This document shows, one piece after another, positions 21,858 through 31,126 of a stretch of DNA of 31,126 nucleotides; position 1 is the stretch's first letter; each line of letters begins with the position of its first letter. The notes under the pieces are model-generated. The model was not told the DNA's origin. It ran no database searches and worked only from the letters and a program-made list of their open reading frames with translations. Where the stretch lies: contig JADHZB010000852.1 in assembly GCA_015657535.1 (NCBI GenBank), positions 1 to 31,126 on the forward strand. The letters are read 5' to 3'. The position numbers and the translations under genes are program-made. Source of the stretch: Nephromyces sp. MM_2019 (taxonomy: Eukaryota; Apicomplexa; Aconoidasida; Nephromycida).

Positions 21858-22800
21858 ATTATACACGCATAAATTCATTCTTATAATCCATTACTCAAGA
21901 TCACAATTGACTAAATAAAACTCAATCAAATCAATCGAGTTTGATTAGATATATAGCTTCTTCAAATTCATAAAATAATAGCAAATTTAGTTAGGATTAA
22001 ACACACATTTTTAAAAATAAAATTCACATTGATCAAAATATTTCATTTTATCATCTAATCTACACATTAAGATTAAAAGTAAATCCCCAAACTGTATATT
22101 TAATCTTACTCATAACATTAATTAGTATTACACTCACAAATACTCTCACTCAAGTAAAACAAATCCTCAAACCATATACCTCAGCTAAGCATAAATTCAA
22201 TAAAAATTACACTTAAAGTTACATATTCAAACTAAACATAAAGTTAATAGATATCATTCAAATGTACACATATAATCCATCAAAGTCTACAGGAAATTCC
22301 CCATGTAATTAGCTAAAAGCTTATTTAAATTTAAACACACAGGCACTAATACCTATACCCAAAATCTCACCCAATCTTATCCAAAATAAAACTTAAATTT
22401 AGTACTCAATCACACACGTAATCCATCCAAATCTCGCTCAATTTACACACAATCTCAAAATAAAATAGTGAAAAACTGTCAATTGCGATCGATTTACACT
22501 ATTTGATTTAATCAAAAATTTACCTACTTTCACACTATATAAATATTTTTATATATTTTTAATTATATAATTTGGCTAAGCTTAGACCTATAAAACTTAA
22601 CTTTCGAATTCGAGCTGAAACTTTGGCCCATTAGAATTATTTCATACACAATTAATTATATAATTCAAACAAACCTTAATTATTTACACACACATAAACA
22701 TTTCTGGGTATTTTATAATCACCAGCCTATACTCAATTTGGTCATTTCGAATATAAGGTTAGCTAGAAAAAGTTTAGCTAGAAAAAGTTCACATGTATAA
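19031..22800. other. Long AT-rich spacer, TG-biased at left
   Basis: No gene is recognised. From about 19.05 to 20.5 kb the + strand is enriched in TGTG words scattered in unique sequence. From 20.7 to 22.8 kb it is plain AT-rich DNA with a TATATG hexamer run at about 21808-21860 and a 15-bp tandem duplicate (ttagctagaaaaagt) near 22759-22788. ORFs at 21204-21527 (-) and 21633-21872 (+) are AT- or repeat-driven and unconvincing. Confidence 0.5.
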
Positions 22801-22879
22801 GAATATGTGCTTAAACTGATACCTAGCTCACCACATGTTATTGGCATATGGTTATGCATATGTATATATGTAGGTGTAT

Positions 22880-23170
22880 ACATAATAGGATATCAGATAT
22901 ATACACACTCATACACACACAAACATATATATATATATATATATATATATAAACATACAGATATATTCACACTAGCAAACATGCATACTCGTGTCCACAA
23001 ACACACTTACACACTCAGACGCTCGCACATTTTCATACTCACACACACATAGGCACATGTAAAAAACGAGTAAACGAACACATACACACAGAGATAAATA
23101 TGCATTATACACAAACATTAACACGTACCCTCGTTTCTGTTGCATACACACACACACACATGAAGATTAT
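22880..23170 (+). repeat. CA/TA microsatellite cluster
   Basis: It contains CA runs near 22910, a TA run at about 22925-22950, and further CA runs up to 23160. Small ORFs on both strands here are repeat-derived. Confidence 0.7.
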
Positions 23171-23679
23171 ATACACACATATACATAAACTTGTCTATTA
23201 TGAACACTTGCACATATGCTTATGTATATAGATATAAACACACTTGTGCACATATAAAAAATTTAATCAACTGTATAGCCGTTTAATAACTACACGCACA
23301 ATTTATTACGTGTAAGATAATAATTAGTAAATTTGAAACTTTAAATTTAAGCATTCTACACACATCTTAAAAAAATAGTAAAAACTTACTATTCAATCTC
23401 TATTTATTAAAACATGCACCCTCTACATACACACACAGAGACGCACACAAAAATAGTCATATATACACACAGAATATGCACCTACACACACACACAATAT
23501 AAAAAGAAAAAAAAAAGCAGTCTACCTGTACACCTAGCCAACCCCCCACCTAGTCAAATTTCTAACACGTGTCCTTTCATTAATTTATAGCTATACACAT
23601 TTAACATACTTAATGTTATTACACACACAAACGCACCTCATACACAAATTTACCTAGATACCTACCCACACACTCATAT

Positions 23680-24062
23680 CCCCACTCACTTGCACCCTCA
23701 CACACTCAGATCCCCTGACACCCACACACTCACACACCCAAACGCGCAAATACTTGTATACCCAAGCACTTAAACACACCACATCCACACACTAACACAC
23801 CCATACACTCAAACACCACACACCCACACACTAACACACCCACACACCACGCACCCACACACTAACACACCCACACACCACGCACCCACACACTAACACA
23901 CCCACACATACACCCTCACACAACACACACACACGTACACCCACACACTAACACACCCACACATACACCCACACACTAACACACCCACACATACACCCAC
24001 ACACTAAAACACCCACACATACACCCTCACACAACACACACACACATACACCCACACATCAC
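23680..24062 (+). repeat. CA/CCCA minisatellite, units about 28-31 bp
   Basis: A C/A-only stretch containing repeats of actaacacacccacacacc(acg/ata)caccc. Three copies are of the 31-bp type (ending accacgcaccc), followed by 28-bp copies (ending atacaccc). An additional block with accctcacacaacacac occurs twice. G is almost absent from the + strand over about 380 bp. Confidence 0.8.
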
Positions 24063-24124
24063 ACAAAATTTTGTAATACCCACACAATTCACCCTATACA
24101 CATTTCTTATATATAGAGCACAGC

Positions 24125-24245
24125 TAGTTTTAGTGTTGTGTAGGTGTGTGTGAGTGAGTATGTGTGTTTGTGTGTGTCAGTGGTGTAAAGAACTCTTAGT
24201 TGTATGTGTGTATATGTGGGTAGGTGTACTTGGGTGTATTCAATT
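24125..24245 (+). repeat. TG-rich block directly after the CA minisatellite
   Basis: Strand composition flips at about 24110-24130 from CA to TG (gtgttgtgtaggtgtgtgtgag and following). The two blocks are partly complementary and could form a long imperfect hairpin in RNA or single-stranded DNA. Confidence 0.65.
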
Positions 24246-24687
24246 TCTTTGAGAATATATACATGTGTATACACACACTTTGTGTATAAAAGTATAGACA
24301 TAAGTTTGATCTAAAAATCGAGTATTTGTGTGTGTGTGTTATTTATATTACACATAAATATATATGTAATAGTTAGCGGTGTGTGTATAAATAACTTTAT
24401 GTGTAACACGTGTATATACACACATCTGTGAGTACACCAAAAACATTCCTATTTATTAAATATATATATATGCACTAAACTTTATTTATAAACATATTTA
24501 TACATATATAATATTTTTTTAAGTCCCACATGTGTGTATTCTATTTATATATATAATTAAAACTAATATAATCTATACAAACAAGTATTATGACTACACA
24601 CACCCTAGTATGACACTTTTCATACCTTAACCCTCACTTACACATATCTAAGCACTACTTACTAATTTCATTCCCTCAAATATATTC

Positions 24688-24975
24688 ACACCCACACACA
24701 TCCACCCACACACATCCACCCACACACATCCACCCACACACATCCACCCACACACATACACATACCCCCACACACATACCCCTCCACACACATTTAAGTA
24801 CACTTACTACACCCTACTAACCACCTTCTACACACATACCCTCCCATACACACTCGCTCTATACACACACCCCAACCCATAAACCTAAACTTTATACATA
24901 CATACACAAAACACCCACCTCTACACATAAAAACACCTACCCTTACACACACATACACACACACACACACATCTT
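24688..24975 (+). repeat. 14-bp CA/CC tandem repeat and following CA runs
   Basis: The unit cacacatccaccca recurs about five times between 24691 and 24760. Irregular cacacatacc words and a CA run follow up to about 24971. The + strand is again nearly G-free. Confidence 0.75.
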
Positions 24976-25830
24976 ATTAGGAGTGTTGGGTTAATAAATT
25001 CTTCTTTTTTTTTTTTAATTAAAATTTTGTTTTTATTAAATAAAAATTTATATTTATATAATTTTTATATTTCAACTTCCTCTTACTTTATTTATATTCT
25101 ACAAATTTTGTTACTTTATTATCAAAAGTATAGATCCTATTTCCCTACATTTTTAATAAAACTTTTTTTTATTTTATCAAATTTTCTTTAATTTTACAGA
25201 AAATCTTCCACTACAACAATTTCACACATTTGCCTCCAAATTTTATCAAAGAAATTGTCCCAATTTACACATTCTTCATTTTCTCAAAATTAGTTAAAAA
25301 AATTAAATTTCTATAAACTTTTTCTTCTACACACACACACACCTTTCTTATCTGCTCCCCAAACATCTAATATTTTCTATTTGCAACTTATTGAGAAATT
25401 ACACACACTTTGTTCACTTAAACACACATTTTACATTTTATTTCAACAAACTATATATATATACATATATACACACACACATATACATCTACTCTTGTGT
25501 GAACAACTCTAGAAAAAAACTTTGCTAGATTGGTAATCTCAAACAAGCAAGACCTACACATTTATAATACATACACACAAATCCAATACACACACAACAT
25601 ATATACCTCTTGATTACTTTCAACGCTTTATATATTTTATTCAACTATTGACATACACACATACACTTTATATAAACCTACACACTTTATACCTACACAC
25701 TTTATACCTGCACACTTTATACCTGCACACTTTATATATACAATAGAGTATATATATCTCTATATTCATCACTGTGTATGATACATAGACTATTTGAGTG
25801 TAAATTTATGTATAACTTGAATTATTAAAA
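24976..25830. other. AT-rich spacer with a 15-bp repeat
   Basis: T- and A-rich unique sequence, a short CA/TA patch near 25450-25490, and a 15-bp unit (cctacacactttata, with a cctgcac variant) repeated four times at 25677-25738. No gene is seen. Confidence 0.5.
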
Positions 25831-25971
25831 ATGTATAAGGCTTGTTATACTCCGTCTAGTAGTTATTCATCATCTTCCTATTATTATAAGGACGCTACAA
25901 CTTTTCATAAATTCAATAAAATGGTTATTATTATTAATAAAAAACCGATGTTTATCGTTAACCATTACTAA
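25831..25971 (+). CDS. Small ORF, 46 residues, unrecognised (weak)
   Basis: It starts with ATG and ends with TAA. The product is Tyr/Ser/Lys-rich (MYKACYTPSSSYSSSSYYYK at the N-terminus). It lies in one of the few non-repetitive patches of the 9-kb spacer. It may be a small protein, an exon of an unseen gene, or chance. No family is recognised. Confidence 0.2.
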   Translation: MYKACYTPSSSYSSSSYYYKDATTFHKFNKMVIIINKKPMFIVNHY

Positions 25972-26314
25972 GCTTCACACACACACACATCTCTACACAC
26001 GCGTACACACAAATTGCAAAGCAATACAACAAAGAATTACTTATAATATCAAATAGTTTGATTTCGATCGTAGACACAGGTGTAAATAATATATACACAT
26101 ACAGACAAACAAAACTACTATAAGACAACACACCTACTACAGGTATACATATAAACGCACACACATACAAAGCAAACGTACACTCAAACAAGAAATCGAT
26201 TACACACTACACATCTACCTATAAAAACTGGTTATAAGCTCTTATGTGCTTACATATTTAATTTATTATAGTTTATATACACGCTTAAACTCTACAGACA
26301 CAATCGGTATCCTA

Positions 26315-26440
26315 ATGGCTAATTCAAAGTGTGCGTCGAGCTTTTACACTAATTCATTTGCTTACACACTTCTTCTTCAACTTACTGCTAATCTTATGTA
26401 TATTGTTGTTCGCTGGCCTAAACTTGTTCTTCGTGTTTGA
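26315..26440 (+). CDS. Small ORF or terminal exon, 41 residues, unrecognised (weak)
   Basis: From ATG at 26315 to TGA, the product MANSKCASSFYTNSFAYTLL... is hydrophobic in its second half and ends RWPKLVLRV. The frame is open further upstream, and an acceptor-like ctctacag ends at 26297, so this could be a 3' exon. Its codon use looks less AT-biased than the surrounding spacer. Confidence 0.25.
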   Translation: MANSKCASSFYTNSFAYTLLLQLTANLMYIVVRWPKLVLRV

Positions 26441-27000
26441 GATGTACACACACACACAAATTAAACAATTTGAACAATTCTACACATTTGATGATTGAAT
26501 ACAGGATTAAAATTTTGGCATAAACACACACACACACACTTATATTTATATTTATTATAGATAAAAATCTAATATATATCACACATACACAGTCACGTTA
26601 TTACATTGTGTCAATTTTGAACGCATAGTTACACACACCATAATAATTTTAATATAAATTAGATTTATTATAATTTTATTACACATCTTGTGGATTTAGA
26701 TTATAATCTTTTGTGCCAACATACAATTATATACATTTATTTTATATACACACACACTTTCTACTTTAAATTTTATATTTAAGTACACATCTAAGGATAT
26801 TATGATATATAACAATCTGTGAAATTATATTGTACACACACATATACACATACACTTGAGACATAAACGTATACCCACACTGTTGTTTCAAAACTTGTAA
26901 AACACATTTTTCAAGAGCCCTGTTTACTACACACATACTTTACCCGTTTTACACCTAGGATATAAATATCTCTAATATACAATAACTTGAAATATAATAT
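26441..27000. other. AT-rich spacer
   Basis: Unique AT-rich sequence with short CA runs near 26526 and 26750. No gene or RNA signal is recognised. Confidence 0.5.
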
Positions 27001-27002
27001 CC

Positions 27003-27212
27003 ACACACACACACACACACACACAAACACAAACACAAACACAAAACACAAAACACAAAACACAAACAATCACATTTGTACACACATTTGTATACACACA
27101 CATTTGTATACACACACATTTGTATACACACACATTTGTATACACACACATTTGTATATACACACATTTGTATACACACACATTTGTATACACACACATT
27201 TGTATACACACA
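27003..27212 (+). repeat. CA/ACAAAC run and 16-bp tandem repeat immediately upstream of the 27-kb gene
   Basis: A CA run and a string of acaaac/caaaac words are followed by nine tttgtatacacaca units. The tttg cores lie at 27075, 27087 and then every 16 bp to 27199. Each full unit contains the palindrome GTATAC. The array ends 10 bp before the proposed start codon, so it occupies the expected promoter/leader position. Confidence 0.88.
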
Positions 27213-27221
27213 TTATTCACA

Positions 27222-29253
27222 ATGTATCGAAAAAATCATCTTTCAAGGAGATATCCAATTAATACACACACTTCTGATGATGACTTAGCTCTTTCTTATT
27301 ATGAGCGTGAACTTCTTGCATACCAAAATAGCACTGGAAAATGGGTAAATAAAGCACACACACTTCAAAACAGATTATATATATACAATTATATATATGT
27401 ACAAATGTACACACATATCTCTACATATTCATATAATTATGTGTGTAGATTCACACACACACATACATACACACACATACACATATACATACACACACAT
27501 ACACATATACATACACACACATACACATATACATACATACACATACACATATACATACATACACATACACACACATACACATATACATACACACACATAC
27601 ACACATATACACACATACATACACACACATATACACACATACACACATACATACACACACATATACACACATACATACACACACATACACACATACATAC
27701 ACACATACATACACACATACATACACACATATATACACACATATATACACACATATATACACACATACATACACACATACATACACACACATATACACAC
27801 ATACATACACACATACATACACACATATATACACACATATATACACACATACATACACACATACATACACACATACATACACATATACATACACACATAC
27901 ATACACACACACACACGTATACATACACACACATACATTTATATAAATGTGTGTGTGTAGATTGATTCAACTGCACAAGAAGTTGCAGCAGGCCAATTTT
28001 TATTAGGCTGGCGTGCCCCTGTGGCTAGCCTTTGGAAATATGAGGGGGGTCGATGTGTAATGTCACCCCATTTTGAACCAAATGATAAAATGAAATTTAG
28101 AGGGTCAAATGATCGTACTAATATCTCTGAATGTATGTTATTTTACACATTTATACACACACATGTGTGCACATTTATATATACACGTTTTTTTGTTTTT
28201 TTTTTTGACATATTTATATATACACAAACATATTTACACATATTTACACATTTATATATAAGCACACATATTTACACATTTATATATAAGCACACATATT
28301 TACACATATATATATACACAGACACATTTACACATATATATATACACAGACACATTTACATATACACACACAGACACATTTACATATACACACACAGACA
28401 CATTTACATATACACACACAGACACATTTACATATACACACAGACACATCTACATATATATACACACATACATATATATACACACATACATATATATACA
28501 CACATACATATATATACACATACGCATATATATATATATACACACACATATGTATATACATACACATATACATACACACACACATATATATACACACATA
28601 CATATATATACACACATACATATATATACACACATACATATATATACACACATACATATATATACACACACACATATACATACACACAAATACACACATA
28701 CACATACACACATACACACAAATACACACATACACACACATACATACACACAAATACACACAAATACACACACATACACACATACACACATACACACACA
28801 TACACATATATACACATATATACACATACATATATATATATTCAAACATTTATATGTATAGACCACCAAGATGAAGATGAGTGGTTAGAACGTAATAAGT
28901 GTACAACACACAATTTATCAAGGGGTTCATCCTATTCAACAAATTTTACACACACAGATGATTCATATGAGTATGAAAAAGGTGTGTGTAACGTTGTTTC
29001 CCCTACAAACAGCCCAACATTAACAGCTACCTCTTCAGAGGCTACACACATTTCAGATGATGAAAATGATCAAGTTGTTTCATGTAGACATTATTATAAA
29101 TTTACAGATGAAAATATTGGTAAATATATTGATTGTTGTGAGTTAGATATATACCTTAGAAATCGTTCTACACACACACTCTTTTCCCCCTTTAATAAGG
29201 ATGGTTTCAACTATTCTACTGAAAGACCTTACTATGATTTTTATCTCAGCTAA
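27222..29253 (+). CDS. Unrecognised 228-residue protein, three exons
   Basis: Exons are 27222-27344, 27961-28132 and 28862-29253 (TAA). Donors are gtaaat and gtatgt; acceptors are gtgtag and gtatag. The second junction completes a split Tyr codon (T+AC), and both junctions keep frame. The protein begins MYRKNHLSRRYPIN, then has an acidic/aromatic stretch (DDDLALSYYERELLAYQN). Exon 2 is the most protein-like part (AGQFLLGWRAPVASLWKYEG, then MSPHFEPNDKMKFRG). Exon 3 is acidic and Ser/Thr-rich (DEDEWLERNK, EATHISDDENDQ) and ends in RPYYDFYLS. No signal peptide or membrane segment is visible. I do not recognise a family. The gene shares with the Iml1-like gene the CA-repeat introns and THT tracts in exons. 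Other initiators are not apparent, because upstream sequence is tandem repeat. Confidence 0.6.
27345..27960 (+). repeat. Intron 1 of the 27-kb gene, CA/TACA repeat
   Basis: The 616-bp intron is largely tetranucleotide TACA/CACA arrays on the sense strand (about 27452-27945), with a short TG run just before the acceptor. Large apparent ORFs on both strands (Thr/His/Ile or Cys/Val/Tyr) are repeat artefacts. Confidence 0.85.
28133..28861 (+). repeat. Intron 2 of the 27-kb gene, CA/TA repeat
   Basis: The 729-bp intron contains an array of acagacacatttacatatacaca-like units of about 23-24 bp (28316-28450). Then come cacacatacatatatata units (about 28450-28680) and CA/TACA repeats to 28830. Confidence 0.85.
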
Positions 29254-29710
29254 ATGTGATGATACACATTTACACACAACACTTTTAAAATTGATAATTT
29301 GTGTATATACACATTTATATACACACATCTTATAATGACATACACATGTGATTATATATAAACAAAATATGTGAATATATATACACATCACAAAGATAAA
29401 AACAAGTATTAATCTATATTAAATTATTGGCCTATCAATCTTATCAACATACATGCACACACAACCTATAACAACATATTTAACAGATAATATAATAATA
29501 ACAATAATAATATGTTTATACTATATATATATAAACACTGTATATACACCTGTGTGTGCAAATCAATTGTATACACACTATATGTGTGTTGATGTGTAAC
29601 ACTACCCTTGGATAACATCATTTTTGGTTTAATACCAAAATAATATTGTGAATAAAGATTTAATACACACACATATATACACACACATATATACACACAC
29701 ATATATACAC

Positions 29711-29803
29711 ATAACTATACACATAACTATACACATAACTATACACATAACTATACACATAACTATACACAGAACTATACACATAACTATACACAGAACT
29801 ATA
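29711..29803 (+). repeat. 12-bp tandem repeat (ataactatacac), about 8 copies
   Basis: Near-perfect 12-bp period with an a-to-g variant (cagaac) in two copies. It is followed by two longer atgaaactatata units. Confidence 0.85.
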
Positions 29804-29844
29804 TAGACACATGAAACTATATATACACATGAAACTATATAGAC

Positions 29845-29979
29845 ATATAACAATCTACACACACATATAACAATCTACACACACATATAACAATCTACAC
29901 ACATATATAACAATTTACACACACATATAACAATCTACACACATATATAACAATTTACACACACATATAACAATCTACA
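29845..29979 (+). repeat. 20-bp tandem repeat, 7 copies
   Basis: The unit is atataacaatctacacacac. The aacaat core occurs seven times from 29849 to 29969 at 20-bp spacing. Two copies have the linked variants cacatata and caattt, giving a local 40-bp higher-order period. Confidence 0.88.
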
Positions 29980-30836
29980 TATTAATATAGATTTAATAAA
30001 ATTAATTATATTTTTGAACACAGTCTACTTGAAAATGGATAGTATCTATTCGTATATATATATACTATACAGACATTCCACACACACACATATACTACAC
30101 ACACACATATATATATATTGAATAGAATGAATTTAAATAATACAACTTAGTTTGAAATAATACCTAATCTAAATCTCCCTATAATAAATATCTTTTTTTT
30201 TATTTTTATTATATATTATTGTATATTTCATAATTGAATATATAAACAATTACATACACATACACACACACAAAATACACATAATACACACACATACACA
30301 TTTCAATATATATCTATATATATAATTTTTTACCCTTTTTAATTGAATAAGTAGTGATAGAGGGAGAAGTATGAAACTCCCCTATGTGGATATTTAACTG
30401 GATATATATATCAATCTACATTTTTGTTTTACATTCACACACACACATATTTATATGTTAAATCATTATATAAATATATATAAGTTACTATTTGAAAATT
30501 TGCATATTAGGCAGAATATATTCACACATTATATACACACATTCAAAATCTGCACATACAATCAAAATCTTACAATATACCCTAGTATTATTATGTATAT
30601 AAACACATTATATACACACAAAATTTACCCTGGTATTATACACACACACAGATTTTAACCCTATCTTATTGTTATGATTGTACACATTTCGCATACACAC
30701 ATACACATCTTGTAATTTTTAACAAAATCGTGGGCCCTCTAATAACTTATCATCACATTTAGTATGGTTACACACACACACACACATTTATTGAGATCAT
30801 CTACACACTTACTCGTAATCGTCTAGCTTCCTAAAC

Positions 30837-30870
<34 letters not shown>

Positions 30871-31126
30871 ACAACGACAATTAATACACATTATCACTCA
30901 TCTTATCACTCCAAAAACAAATCATACACACACACACACACTTGTTTATATAAACATAATTAATACACACAGCACATCCATATATACTACTAACCCCTTC
31001 CTCCCCCCCACACACACAAATTACACATGAACAAATCACACACATCACATAACAAATCACACACATCACATACACACACACACACACACACACACATACA
31101 CATACACACATACACACATACACACA

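Larger units (their letters stand above)
29254..31126. other. Repeat-rich 3' flank, no gene recognised
   Basis: AT-rich DNA with dispersed CA and TA microsatellites up to the window end, including a TA run at about 30840-30866 and CA runs at 30925 and 31073-31126. Short ORFs here are repeat- or AT-driven. The two best-defined arrays are listed separately. Confidence 0.55.

Noticed and set aside
18274..27221. tRNA, 5S or U6 RNA genes in the long spacer
   Set aside because: I looked by eye for B-box-like ggttcgaatcc and U6-like words on both strands and found none. An automated scan would be more sensitive.
31070..31126. Telomeric repeat at the window end
   Set aside because: The terminal sequence is plain CA/TACA microsatellite like many internal tracts, and lacks a G-cluster telomere unit.

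Overview
This is AT-rich eukaryotic nuclear DNA. Four genes have continuous reading frames over hundreds of codons. Three are split by canonical GT-AG introns whose phases join exactly. No bacterial-style operons, ribosome-binding sites or CRISPR structures are seen. The base composition, compact genes with introns of about 0.15-0.8 kb, asparagine/lysine-rich protein inserts and short tandem repeats inside coding exons suggest a unicellular parasite or other protist. I cannot name the lineage from sequence alone. The standard genetic code fits, with TAA ending all four main genes.

Layout. (1) 106-10172, + strand: the 3' part of a 12-exon (in the window) gene for an Iml1/DEPDC5-family protein, the TORC1-inhibitory GATOR1/SEACIT subunit. 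It is recognised exon by exon from conserved blocks. The 5' end lies outside the window. Its introns are almost pure CA/TG/TA microsatellite and minisatellite, and its two large exons carry in-frame minisatellites and many Thr-His tracts. (2) 12178-14207, + strand: a two-exon ten-helix transporter of the drug/metabolite (SLC35F-like) superfamily with a cytosolic basic/serine tail. (3) 15553-18273, - strand, convergent with gene 2: a single-exon TBC-domain Rab GTPase-activating protein of the TBC1D20/Gyp8 type with C-terminal membrane segments. (4) 27222-29253, + strand: a three-exon gene for a 228-residue protein of no recognised family, again with introns made only of CA repeats. About 9 kb between genes 3 and 4 holds repeats, AT-rich spacer and two weak small ORFs.

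The genes do not form an obvious pathway. Iml1 (nutrient signalling at the lysosome/vacuole), a TBC1D20-like GAP (early secretory traffic) and an SLC35F-like carrier are all endomembrane proteins, but nothing here shows functional linkage.

The most unusual feature is the distribution of CA/TG repeats. Genes 1 and 4 are saturated with them in introns and exons, while genes 2 and 3 are nearly free of them. In exons the repeat is almost always CA on the sense strand, which reads Thr-His, and almost never TG, which would read Cys-Val. Introns use both strands. From intron 4 to intron 10 of the Iml1-like gene the strand alternates TG, CA, TG, CA, TG, CA, TG, so every exon between them is flanked by mutually complementary repeats.
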